A DNA stretch of 64,000 nt from JBCBWG01 sp039039985 (GTDB lineage Bacteria > Pseudomonadota > Alphaproteobacteria > Rhizobiales > Hyphomicrobiaceae). Numbering within the stretch: the first letter of the stretch is position 1; each line of letters opens with the position of its first letter. The translations under genes and the position numbers were made by a program. The notes under the pieces were generated by a model that ran no database searches, was not told the DNA's origin, and saw only the letters and a program-made list of their open reading frames with translations. The DNA is taken from assembly GCA_039039985.1 (NCBI GenBank), contig JBCCOV010000002.1, positions 1 to 64,000 of the forward strand, in the 5' to 3' direction. This document shows positions 51,964 to 60,472 of this stretch, one piece after another.

Positions 51964-53307
51964 ATGAGTACAGCCTCCACAGCATCTCCGAACAGGCCAG
52001 CGCGCGGACCGCTCGGCCTTCGCGAAAGCTATGGCTTCTTCATGCCGCTGGTGCTGATGGTGGAGCTCAACATGATCTCCAAATCCGCCATCCACGCCTT
52101 TCTCGCTCGCACTGAAACACCGAACGTGACACTCGCGGGCTTCAATGCCGCGTTCACCTTCTACTTCGCGATTTCGAGCGCAACCGAAGTCACCGCGTCC
52201 CTGTGTCTGTCGTATCTGAAATCGCGCGCAGACGTGCTGCGTCTGCTTGGCTTTATGGCGGGGCTCTTGTGTCTACCTGTCGCTTTGGCATTGGCGATCA
52301 GTTTCACGGATCTCGGCGCGGGTTTGTTCGGCGGCTGGTTCGGGCTCAGCCCGGCCGCTCAGGCCGAAGCACGGCAGTCCGTTGCGCTGTTCGTGCTCAG
52401 TGTCCCCGCATTGATTTTGCGAGGCATGGCGTTCGCGCTTCTGATGATGGCACGTAATACCTTGATCATCACGATGAGCACGTTCGTTCGATTGTCATCG
52501 CTCGCGATATCGCTGGCCGTTCTGCCGTTATGGCTGAATGGCGCGGCAATTGGTGCGGGCGCACTGGTGCTTTGCATGGCAGCCGAATCTGTATTCGCGT
52601 GGTGCTTTGCCTGGCGCGCACTCATGCAGCTCCCGGCCGCGCGCGAACTCCAGGATACGATCGCAGGCTACTGGCGATTTTCCTGGCCGCTTATCATCAA
52701 CGGCTCTGCGGAATTCGGCGTCATCTTTGTGATCAGTTTGTTTCTGGGCCGCCTGTCGCAAGCTGACCTGGCCATCGCCGCATTCGGTGTGGTGCATGGC
52801 TTGATTTCGCTGCTCATGGCGCCGATGCGCAACCTCACGCAAACCGCACAGACGCTGGTCACGCGCCGCGAGGATGTGCGCGTGATGCTGGTATTCACGG
52901 CACAGTTGATTTGTCTCTTCACCGTGCTGGCGCTCGTCTTGTTCCAAACGCCGCTGCGTGACTGGGTCCTTACCGACATCATGGGACTGAGCGAGGAATT
53001 GTCGGTCTATTGCGCGCCTGCACTGGCGCTGTCATTCGCCATGGCCGCGTTCTGGGGCTGCGCGGCACTTTTCCGTGGCTTGCTGGCAAAAGCCCGCACG
53101 ACAAGATCACTCGCAACCAGCGGCATCCTGCGTATCGCCACCGTAGCAGCGACGGGGACAATTGTGCTCGCCTGGCCCGACGTGAACGGCCCACTGATCG
53201 GCATTGCCGCCTGGATCTTGTCCTACGCGGTTGAATGTTCGATCAGCAGCTACCGGCTGCAGCGGCTCGGATGGTATTCAGACGCAGCCGATGCCCAACC
53301 AACTTGA
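51964..53307 (+). CDS. MATE/MOP-like multi-pass membrane protein
   Basis: 447 aa, about twelve hydrophobic segments in two similar halves (first half around FAISSATEVTASLCLSYL, second around FVISLFLGRLSQADLAIAAFGVVHGL). The pattern 'F--P-----l-aR---ad--iAaf' resembles MATE efflux proteins and other MOP-superfamily flippases, but no diagnostic motif is strong enough to assign a substrate. Monocistronic, 199 bp after the TRAP operon, and followed at once by a dispersed repeat. Confidence 0.6.
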   Translation: MSTASTASPNRPARGPLGLRESYGFFMPLVLMVELNMISKSAIHAFLARTETPNVTLAGFNAAFTFYFAISSATEVTASLCLSYLKSRADVLRLLGFMAGLLCLPVALALAISFTDLGAGLFGGWFGLSPAAQAEARQSVALFVLSVPALILRGMAFALLMMARNTLIITMSTFVRLSSLAISLAVLPLWLNGAAIGAGALVLCMAAESVFAWCFAWRALMQLPAARELQDTIAGYWRFSWPLIINGSAEFGVIFVISLFLGRLSQADLAIAAFGVVHGLISLLMAPMRNLTQTAQTLVTRREDVRVMLVFTAQLICLFTVLALVLFQTPLRDWVLTDIMGLSEELSVYCAPALALSFAMAAFWGCAALFRGLLAKARTTRSLATSGILRIATVAATGTIVLAWPDVNGPLIGIAAWILSYAVECSISSYRLQRLGWYSDAADAQPT

Positions 53308-53591
53308 TTGCGCTGTTCGCAAGTCTTTGACGTGCGCTACCGCTCGCGACAAGCGCTCGCTACTTGAGCGCGTTTTAGTTTGCGCTGTTCGCACGCTCGC
53401 AGGCTCGCGGCTCGAGCGCTGGCCATCCTGGTAGGACGAGCCCAGGCCGTGAGCGATAAACAACAAACGCGGGTTAGCCGTCGGGCACCCCAGGCCGCGA
53501 ATGCGGCCCGGCGCGTTGCGCCGCCCCCGCGGAGGGCCCGGCCACCAGGCCGGAACAGCCCGTGAGCGAAAACAACAAGCGTGAGCGGGAG
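53308..53591. repeat. dispersed intergenic repeat, copy B
   Basis: Same palindromic blocks as the repeat at 24728-24967, with an internal partial duplication: GCGCTGTTCGCA occurs twice, and the end block GTGAGCGATAAACAACAA / GTGAGCGAAAACAACAAGCG also occurs twice. The central 45 bp around GGGCACCCCAGGCCGCGAAT are identical between copies A and B. It begins 10 bp after the MATE-like stop codon. Confidence 0.75.
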
Positions 53592-53618
53592 TCAATCTCT
53601 CACCACTTTAAAGGGTCA

Positions 53619-53639
53619 CCCCGGGCCTTGTGCCCGGGG
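53619..53639. repeat. REP-like palindrome CCCCGGGC-N5-GCCCGGGG
   Basis: Perfect 8-bp palindrome with a CTTGT loop, in the sequence context TCACCCCGGGCC...GCCCGGGGCCCAC, a type of short intergenic palindrome common in alphaproteobacterial genomes. It may act as a transcription terminator or mRNA end. Confidence 0.6.
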
Positions 53640-53728
53640 CCCACGTCTCAGCGAACTCGAACGGTCAAGAGGCCCGACGACGGCACAGTCCACATGTCCA
53701 GCTAACATCCGAGCCCGCTGAACCCTGG

Positions 53729-53751
53729 ATCCCGGTGACAAGCACCGGGAT
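53729..53751. repeat. REP-like palindrome ATCCCGGTG-N5-CACCGGGAT
   Basis: Perfect 9-bp inverted repeat with ACAAG loop, preceded by CTGG and followed by GACG. The TGGATCCCGG...CCGGGATGAC layout is the familiar interspersed palindrome of alphaproteobacteria. Confidence 0.65.
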
Positions 53752-53778
53752 GACGCCTGTGAGTATGGCCGATGATCT

Positions 53779-53877
53779 GGCACCCCAGGCCGCGAACGCG
53801 GCCCGGCGCGTTGCGCCGCCCTCGCGGAGGGCCCGGCCGAAGGTCGGAACAGCCCGTGAGCGATAAACAACAAGCGC
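53779..53877. repeat. dispersed intergenic repeat, copy C (right half)
   Basis: Carries only the second half of the repeat, from GGCACCCCAGGCCGCGAAC to GTGAGCGATAAACAACAAGCG. It matches copy B at nearly every base over about 100 bp. Confidence 0.72.
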
Positions 53878-54354
53878 CACCCCACGATTACGTGATGAAA
53901 TGCATGCGATAAAATGCTCGGCCCGAGCCGATAATGACCACAATCAGCTGCGACGAAGCGATAGGCTGTATGCATAGCGTGCCATCAAAGCGCGGTCCCA
54001 TCGCTGACCTCTGACGCCGCGCGCCGTACCACCGCAATCGAGCCCAATTCTGATGGATAACACGGGCCCTGCACGGACGTGGGACTGGTCCGTTGCGCCG
54101 GTACGAACGCGGATCGGAAACGGTAAACGCGAATCGGTGTTTCGTTAACATTTTACGATTAGATTCAGCAAGTTATGCGACCGGAATTGATAACACCGCA
54201 CGCGCGCAGCACGTCGAATTCGGCAAAATTGACCCATTGCGGAAGATGCCGGCCGGCGGCATGATCGAGCCGCCAATATCAAAGCCTATTTTGCAGGCGC
54301 CCCTTAGGCTTTGGGAGCGATGATTGCACAGGCGCCGTTCGAATTGGACCGGGT
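53878..54354. other. intergenic region upstream of the SPFH gene
   Basis: About 480 bp after the repeats. No supported gene on either strand. AT-rich sequence TTCGTTAACATTTTACGATTAGATTCAG near 54140 is a plausible promoter region. The rest is unremarkable. Confidence 0.4.
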
Positions 54355-55281
54355 ATGCCTCGCAGTCTCGCAGAGTTTATGAGCAGCATGGACCTCACCG
54401 CCGTCGTTGTCTTGCTGGTCTTAGCGATCTCCGTCATCGTGATCATTGTTGGCCTCAGGATCGTGCCCCAATCACAGGTCTACGTTGTCGAGCGCTTTGG
54501 AAAGTTCGAGAAGATACTTCATCCGGGCCTCAACGTCATAATCCCGGGGCTGCAATACGTCGCACACAAAGTTTCAGTGCTTGAGCGGCAAATGCCGAGC
54601 TCCAACATATCTGTCATAACTGGTGACAACGTTCAAGTCGGATTGAACATTTCGGTCTTCTACCGGATCGTCAAGGCGGAGTTGGCGATCTACCGGATTG
54701 CGGACGTGGACGGCGCCGTAGCAACGACCACCGCAGCAATCATCCGCGCGGCTTGTGGTGAACTCGACTTCGACGATGTGCAATCGAAGCGCGAGTTTCT
54801 GAATAACAAGATCAAAGTCGAACTTGCGGAGGCCACCAAGATTTGGGGCATCGAGATCACGCGAACCGAAGTTCTCGATGTCATCGTTGATGAGGCCATC
54901 AGCTCGCAAATGCAGCAGCAGATGGCAGCCGAACGCGAGAAACGCGCAACCGTCCTCAAGGCGGAGGCGGAGCAGGAAGCGATACAGCGCCTTGCCGATG
55001 CCGAACTCTACAAGGCCGAGAAGGAAGCCCACGCTCGCCGACTGCGTGCCGACGCTGAGGCTTATGCGACGCGGACGTTGGCTGAAGCCATCGCGTCGAA
55101 CGGCCAATCCGCATTGGACTTCGAAATTATGAGGCGCAAGGTGGAAGCCGTGGAAACACTTGGGGCATCCGGAAACTCGAAAGTCCTCGTGCTGCCAAGC
55201 GACGTGACAGGCGTGCTCGGCGGCCTTGAGACCTTGACGGAACTTGCGACGCGTCGCCGGAATGCCGATGATAGCGCATGA
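54355..55281 (+). CDS. SPFH/Band 7 (stomatin/QmcA-like) membrane protein
   Basis: 308 aa. One N-terminal membrane helix (about 14-38), then the SPFH domain starting IVPQSQVYVVERFGKFEKILHPGLNVIIPG, with VSVLERQMPSSNISVITGDNVQVGLNISVFYRI and ELDFDDVQSKREFLNNKI, and a long charged coiled coil (about 185-260, rich in AEAEQEA/KAEKEAHARRLRADAEA). Such proteins oligomerise into membrane cages that organise microdomains and regulate proteases. Pairs with the NfeD-like gene 33 bp downstream, the usual partner. Confidence 0.92.
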   Translation: MPRSLAEFMSSMDLTAVVVLLVLAISVIVIIVGLRIVPQSQVYVVERFGKFEKILHPGLNVIIPGLQYVAHKVSVLERQMPSSNISVITGDNVQVGLNISVFYRIVKAELAIYRIADVDGAVATTTAAIIRAACGELDFDDVQSKREFLNNKIKVELAEATKIWGIEITRTEVLDVIVDEAISSQMQQQMAAEREKRATVLKAEAEQEAIQRLADAELYKAEKEAHARRLRADAEAYATRTLAEAIASNGQSALDFEIMRRKVEAVETLGASGNSKVLVLPSDVTGVLGGLETLTELATRRRNADDSA

Positions 55282-55314
55282 CTGTGTGCTGAAAGTAAGC
55301 CCGGGAGGTATCTC

Positions 55315-55602
55315 GTGCTGGAACTGAACGAATGGTTGGCCGCCTGGCAGGTCTGGGCCATTGCAGGACTGGCGCTCATCATTGTGGACGTCATGCTCGA
55401 CGGTAGCGGCTATGTGCTCTCTCTCGGGGTCGCGTGCTTTTCCATGAGCGCACTGGCGTTGATTGCTTACCTGACCGGCACAAATTTGATACCGGATTGG
55501 AAGATCGCCGCGCTCGAATTTGCAGGCTTTGCATTTCTGTCTATTTTCATCATCCGTCGGCTACGCCCCAGAAATAAGGACGGAGACGTCAACCAATACT
55601 AA
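55315..55602 (+). CDS. nfeD: short NfeD-like membrane protein
   Basis: 95 aa from GTG 55315, with GGGAGG 7 nt upstream. Three hydrophobic segments (WQVWAIAGLALIIVDVM; GYVLSLGVACFSMSALALIAYL; AALEFAGFAFLSIFIIRRL) and a short charged tail. It is the membrane-only, OB-fold-lacking short form of NfeD, typically encoded next to an SPFH gene. The central GxGV-C pattern (LGVACF) is family-like. Confidence 0.78.
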   Translation: MLELNEWLAAWQVWAIAGLALIIVDVMLDGSGYVLSLGVACFSMSALALIAYLTGTNLIPDWKIAALEFAGFAFLSIFIIRRLRPRNKDGDVNQY

Positions 55603-55679
55603 CGTTTGGCCGTTTGCTGCCCCTGGCAAGGTCCAGGCCAGTTACCGTGATTGAGAAAGCCCGGCGCAACGAGGGTCGC

Positions 55680-56135
55680 ATGAGCACACTCTCTAAAATC
55701 GATGCGAAGCTGCTTCGGATCGCCTACGACGAGGCGCTCGCCGGGTACCATGAAGGTGGCTGCCCCATTGGGTCTGTGCTCGCCGAAGGCGATCGCATTG
55801 TCGCTCAGGGCCGGAATCAGCGGGTCCAGGCTGGCGATCCGATCGCACATGGTGAAATGGATTGCCTGAGAAAAGCGGGGCGGCAGACGTCCTATCGAAA
55901 GATGACGATTTACACGTCGTTAAGCCCTTGCATGATGTGCGCAGGCACAATCGTCCAATTCGGTATTCCCCGCGTCGTTATCGGCGAAAACACGACGTTT
56001 GGTGGCAATGAAGACTTCTTGCGCTCACACGGGATTAACGTTGTGATCGCAGACGATCCAGAGTGCATCGCTCTGATGACACGATTTATCCAGGAGAAGC
56101 CCGAGCTTTGGGCAGAAGATATTGCCGAGGAGTAA
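55680..56135 (+). CDS. cytosine deaminase (yeast FCY1-type zinc nucleobase deaminase)
   Basis: 151 aa from ATG 55680 (frame open from 55614). Zinc-binding motif HGE at 57-59 with the catalytic Glu59, and PCMMC (Cys84, Cys87). The HGE form instead of HAE, the small size and ENTTFGGNEDFLRSHGINV match the yeast-type cytosine deaminases rather than CodA or tRNA adenosine deaminases. It makes uracil from cytosine, directly feeding the URC1/URC4/UPRT genes that follow, which supports the assignment. Confidence 0.85.
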   Translation: MSTLSKIDAKLLRIAYDEALAGYHEGGCPIGSVLAEGDRIVAQGRNQRVQAGDPIAHGEMDCLRKAGRQTSYRKMTIYTSLSPCMMCAGTIVQFGIPRVVIGENTTFGGNEDFLRSHGINVVIADDPECIALMTRFIQEKPELWAEDIAEE

Positions 56136-56214
56136 CAGACTCTTACCGCTCCTGAGTTCTAATTTGAAATCAAAGACCTCTATCACTGGACTTGAAGCAC
56201 GAGACGGAGATCTC

Positions 56215-57459
56215 ATGGACAAGCCCGGCCACATCGTATTGGCCTCTCACCGCCCGTCCGGCACGGGATTCGTTGTCGAATGGGGCGCGCCCAATGCCCA
56301 GCAGCGCGGGCCGATTGTCGGGGGCTTGAGCAATGCCGCGCAGCGGAATGTCATCGGTGTTCACGCCGGCTCATACGGGATTTACCGCGCTCTTGCAGTC
56401 GCCGCCGGCTCATTGGACCCCATTCACAGGCCGGACCTGACAAATACCGACCCAACCGACGATATCGGGCCCTATCCGCAATGGGCAAATCCCGATCGTA
56501 TCGTATCACTTGACCCCTACGGCCATCTGGTCGCGCGGGAGTATGCCGACCACATTGCCAACGGTGCTGCGATTCAGCCGACCATCGCAGTCACAAAGGC
56601 CCGCATCAACCTTAGTGAGTTGCGTGATGCCGTTCAGTCCGGCCGCCTCACGCCGGACGGAGACATCTTACTCGATAACGGCGACGTGAATGTTACAAAG
56701 GCTGCCATCGAGCCTGTTTGGTATTTGCCAGGGATTGCGAAGCGTCTCGACATCCCAGAACCCGACCTGCGACGCACCTTGTTTGAGCAAACCGGCGGCA
56801 TGTTTCCAGAGCTTGTCACGCGCTCTGATCTAAAACTCTTTTTGCCGCCGATCGGTGGAATTACGATTTACATCATTGGCGATGCGGCAACCGTCAGTAA
56901 ACCGGATCACGGCTTGACGTGCCGCGTTCACGACGAATGCAACGGCTCGGATGTGTTTGGCTCAGATATCTGCACCTGTCGACCGTACCTCATGCACGGC
57001 ATCGAAGAGTGCATCCGCATGGCGCAAAACGGCGGTGCCGGTCTGATCGTCTACAACCGCAAGGAAGGGCGTGCACTGGGCGAAGTGACCAAATTCCTGG
57101 TCTACAACGCGCGCAAGCGGCAACCTGACGGTGATAGCGCCGCCACCTATTTCGAGCGAACAGAGTGCGTTGCCGGTGTGCAGGACAACCGCTTTCAAAA
57201 CCTGATGCCAGATGTCTTTCATTGGCTCGGCATTACAAAAATCGATCGCTTCATATCCATGAGCGACATGAAGTATGACGCCCTGGTCGATCAGGGCATC
57301 GAGATTGTGGAACGCGTCCCGATCCCCGACGAATTGATTCCGCCTGACGCACACGTGGAAATCGATGCCAAAAAGGCTGCCGGTTACTTTGTGAACGAAC
57401 AGGTCTCTGCACCAACCGAGCACGGAGACGTGAGGGGCCGAGGACTTGAAGACTATTAG
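56215..57459 (+). CDS. GTP cyclohydrolase II-like protein, URC1 family (uracil catabolism)
   Basis: 414 aa from ATG 56215 with GGAG 5 nt upstream. The C-terminal half is a GTP cyclohydrolase II domain: zinc ligands in VHDECNGSDVFGSDICTC (three Cys), then NRKEGRALGEVTKF corresponding to the RQEGRGIGL loop. The N-terminal half (about 1-190) is absent from RibA. The URC1 variant, together with URC4 and UPRT, is needed for ring opening of a uracil-derived ribonucleotide in yeasts and bacteria. The adjacent URC4 gene makes this assignment strong. Confidence 0.9.
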   Translation: MDKPGHIVLASHRPSGTGFVVEWGAPNAQQRGPIVGGLSNAAQRNVIGVHAGSYGIYRALAVAAGSLDPIHRPDLTNTDPTDDIGPYPQWANPDRIVSLDPYGHLVAREYADHIANGAAIQPTIAVTKARINLSELRDAVQSGRLTPDGDILLDNGDVNVTKAAIEPVWYLPGIAKRLDIPEPDLRRTLFEQTGGMFPELVTRSDLKLFLPPIGGITIYIIGDAATVSKPDHGLTCRVHDECNGSDVFGSDICTCRPYLMHGIEECIRMAQNGGAGLIVYNRKEGRALGEVTKFLVYNARKRQPDGDSAATYFERTECVAGVQDNRFQNLMPDVFHWLGITKIDRFISMSDMKYDALVDQGIEIVERVPIPDELIPPDAHVEIDAKKAAGYFVNEQVSAPTEHGDVRGRGLEDY

Positions 57460-58681
57460 TCAGCATAGCGAACACGAAGCCGCGTTGCGGCTTCTCAGCG
57501 CCGAGGCCGTTCGGGACCGCTGTTGCCATGTGCGCTCGGCCCGCGATCACCTGACGTACTTTCGCGTCCATGACGATCGGCTTGAGACGGTTGCGGACTA
57601 CGTTCTTGAAACGACCCGTCAAAACTACCCGGACTTGAACATTCCCTTTCACGCCCGCTGGCGGCATTTTGTTTTTGACCAGGTTGATCGGTGGCAGCAA
57701 CTCGCAGCGACAGTTAACGGCGACGCCGGGGAATTGGCGCGCAGCCGAATTGACCTGGTCGTGACCAGTGTCCTCCTGGATGCCGGCGCCGGCCCGGAAT
57801 GGCGTTATCGCGATGCCAGAACCGGCAAGGATGTGCGGCGGTCGGAAGGTCTGGCTCTGGCAAGCCTGGATGGCTTTGCGGCTGGCCTTTTCTCCTCATC
57901 GGGCCGGACGAATCTCGTCGCGGATGCTGACGCGCTCAAGGCCATAACCGCCACGACACTCGGCGCGGCATTTCAGGTGACACCGGACAATCCGCTCCAA
58001 GGGTTGGAGGGGCGCGCCGCACTGTTACGCGCGCTTGGTGCAACGGTTGCACAACATCCGGAACTGTTTCCGGGCCAGGTTCCGCGCGTCGGCAATCTAT
58101 TCAACTGGATCAAACAGGAGATGGGCGATGAGGTCGACGCCACCGACTTGCTCAATCTTGTCTTGCGCGCGTTCGGCGGCATTTGGCCGGGTCGTCTCAC
58201 GTTGGGCGGCGTCAACCTCGGTGACACCTGGCAGCACCCGTCTGTGAAAGCCACCGATGGGACGGACGGCCTGATCCCGTTTCACAAGCTTTCGCAATGG
58301 CTGACATACTCGCTCATCGAGCCGCTCCAGGACACAGGGCTACGCGTGACCAACACCGACGGGCTCACAGGGCTGGCGGAGTACCGAAACGGCGGCCTTT
58401 TTGTTGATTTGGGCGCGCTTGAAGTGCGGGACCGGACGTTGCTGGATGTGGCGCATCATCCGGGAGACACCTTCATTGTCGAGTGGCGCGCGCTGACCGT
58501 TGCTTTACTTGACGAGGTGGCGATGATGATACGCCGCAAATTGAACCGGCGCCCTGAGGACCTGCCGCTCGCAAGTATCCTCGAAGGTGGAACGTGGTCA
58601 GCTGGCCGGCGCATTTCCGCGACCTTGCGTGAGGATGCAAGTCCGCCAATTCAGATCAAGAGCGACGGATCGGTTTTCTAG
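57446..58681 (+). CDS. URC4/DUF1688 protein of uracil catabolism
   Basis: 411 aa, TTG start overlapping the URC1-like gene by 14 bp. Sequence runs RCCHVRSARDHLTYFRVHDDRLETVADYVLETTRQNYPDLNIPFHARWRHF and ends DLPLASILEGGTWSAGRRISATLRE, the full-length DUF1688 pattern. URC4 is essential for the yeast uracil catabolic route, but its biochemical role is not settled. The order URC1-URC4-UPRT is the known bacterial arrangement. Confidence 0.88.
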   Translation: MKTISQHSEHEAALRLLSAEAVRDRCCHVRSARDHLTYFRVHDDRLETVADYVLETTRQNYPDLNIPFHARWRHFVFDQVDRWQQLAATVNGDAGELARSRIDLVVTSVLLDAGAGPEWRYRDARTGKDVRRSEGLALASLDGFAAGLFSSSGRTNLVADADALKAITATTLGAAFQVTPDNPLQGLEGRAALLRALGATVAQHPELFPGQVPRVGNLFNWIKQEMGDEVDATDLLNLVLRAFGGIWPGRLTLGGVNLGDTWQHPSVKATDGTDGLIPFHKLSQWLTYSLIEPLQDTGLRVTNTDGLTGLAEYRNGGLFVDLGALEVRDRTLLDVAHHPGDTFIVEWRALTVALLDEVAMMIRRKLNRRPEDLPLASILEGGTWSAGRRISATLREDASPPIQIKSDGSVF

Positions 58682-58708
58682 ATCCGCGCAAACGAGGAGC
58701 TTCACGCC

Positions 58709-59341
58709 GTGACCGAAACGCTCACAGTGGTCAACCACCCACTCGTTCAGCACAAGCTCACGCTGCTGAGAGACAAGAACACGGCCACGTCCAAGTTCCG
58801 TCAGGTCCTGCGCGAGATCAGCCATTTGCTGGCCTACGAGGTGTTGCGCGATCTGCCGATGGCCACTACCGAGATCGAGACCCCGCTCGCACCGATGTCT
58901 GCGCCGTTCTTGGAGGGCAAGAAGCTTGTGTTTGTCTCAGTCCTTCGCGCAGGCAACGGACTGTTGGAAGGGATGTTGGACCTCGTTCCTTCGGCCCGTG
59001 TTGGTCACATCGGCCTGTATCGCGATCCGGAAACGCTGACGGCGATTGAATACTACTGCAAGCTGCCCGACGACATTGCCGAGCGCCCGGTCATTGCCGT
59101 CGATCCCATGTTGGCGACGGCAAACTCCGCCATTGCCGCCGTCGCGCAACTGAAGTCTGCCGGCGCAAACAACATGAAGTTTGTTTGCGTTCTGGCTGCG
59201 CCTGAAGGTGTGAGTGCGTTCTCGCGTGCGCACCCCGACGTCCCGATTTTCACCGCTGCTGTTGACGAGAGACTCAACGAAAAGGGCTACATCGTCCCAG
59301 GACTGGGCGACGCCGGCGATCGCATGTTTGGCACCAAGTAA
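58709..59341 (+). CDS. upp: uracil phosphoribosyltransferase
   Basis: 210 aa, GTG start with GAGGAG 10 nt upstream. Key features: NHPLVQHKLTLLRDKNTAT N-terminus, RAGNGLLEGML, and the PRPP-binding loop DPMLATANSAIAAVAQLKSAGA, with FTAAVDERLNEKGYIVPGLGDAGDR at the end. Makes UMP from uracil and PRPP. In the URC pathway this enzyme (URC6) supplies the phosphoribosylated substrate, so here it likely serves both salvage and catabolism. Confidence 0.95.
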   Translation: MTETLTVVNHPLVQHKLTLLRDKNTATSKFRQVLREISHLLAYEVLRDLPMATTEIETPLAPMSAPFLEGKKLVFVSVLRAGNGLLEGMLDLVPSARVGHIGLYRDPETLTAIEYYCKLPDDIAERPVIAVDPMLATANSAIAAVAQLKSAGANNMKFVCVLAAPEGVSAFSRAHPDVPIFTAAVDERLNEKGYIVPGLGDAGDRMFGTK

Positions 59342-59630
59342 CGCGATCGATTCAACCGGAACGGACTGGGGGTGCGCAGGCTTTGGAGACGATCCGTCGA
59401 GTCAAAGCGCAACTGAGCCTACGCGCCGCAAACGGCAGCTCTCCTGGCGCACAACTGCGATATCACCCTCAGATTGCGACCCCGGCAGGCCTTAAGGACC
59501 TCACATGACGGACGCAGTGAGTACGGCAAGCAGAGTCGCGCAAACTGCTGATTGCAAGACACGATGTGCTCGTTCATTTTGTTGCGACCCGGCATCCCGC
59601 GGGTAGACATCATGATTTGGAGTATTCGTT

Positions 59631-60263
59631 TTGGCAGACTTGGACAGGCGTCGTTTCGCGACTGGCATCGCGAGTTTCATTGCAGCGGCCGCCACTACGT
59701 TTCGTGGTCAGTCTGCACAAGCGCAAGACGTTGCATCCCAAGCCGATGCGCGGCTTTGCAAACAGCGCGGTGGCCGTGTCGAAAGCAGAAATAGTGAGGC
59801 CGGCAAGAAGAACGGGCGCTTCTGCGTGCACGACGTCAAAGATCCCGCCTGCATCGAAGCATCGAAAGACAAGGACGAGCTTTGGACGTGGAATTATAAG
59901 ACAGATAAATGCGAGGAGTCCGGTTGCTTTCTCACAACGGCCTGCTGCGAAGAGCTTGGGCTCGGCGATAACTGTTTTGAACTGCGAACGCTGCGGCACT
60001 TTCGCGATTCGTATTTGATGCACGCGCCGCAAGGCTCAGATCACGTGGCGGCTTACTACCAACTTGCCCCTAAGATATTGGCAGCTGTTCCGTCCAACAG
60101 GCGCAGACCGGAACTGCTGACTGTCTACGCGTACTTCATTCTGCCCAGCGTCTTGTGCACAAAACTCGGCCTGTATCGCACGGCACGCCGAATCTACACG
60201 GCTCTAATGAACCGTATGATCCGGAAACACCTCGCCTCTGACCATCCTTTGTTGACGCTCTAG
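59631..60263 (+). CDS. exported CFI-box domain protein
   Basis: 210 aa from TTG 59631, GGAG 8 nt upstream; no ATG is better placed. The N-terminus has a twin-arginine motif (DRRRFATG) and an Ala-rich hydrophobic stretch. The middle has four or more Cys (DARLCKQRGGR, RFCVHDVKDPAC), and from about 110 the CFI-box pattern GCFLTTACCEELGLGDNCFELRTLRHFRDSYL with YY and APKIL following. This C-terminal box is known from surface proteins of unknown function. Probably periplasmic or membrane-attached. Confidence 0.7.
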   Translation: MADLDRRRFATGIASFIAAAATTFRGQSAQAQDVASQADARLCKQRGGRVESRNSEAGKKNGRFCVHDVKDPACIEASKDKDELWTWNYKTDKCEESGCFLTTACCEELGLGDNCFELRTLRHFRDSYLMHAPQGSDHVAAYYQLAPKILAAVPSNRRRPELLTVYAYFILPSVLCTKLGLYRTARRIYTALMNRMIRKHLASDHPLLTL

Positions 60264-60472
60264 ATGTGATGCCTCAGGAGGTTGTTCGTTAGGACCGGAG
60301 GACGTTTTGAGGTGCCGACGGTGCATGGTCTATAGACTGCGCCGTGAGCCACTCGGTCAGCGCATGCCTTATCGCCACGTCACGACAGTAGAAAGACCGA
60401 CATGGGCATGACACGCTCAGCGAGAGAAAACACGCCACGTGTTGGACATAAAACGTGCTGGAGGAATGCCTG

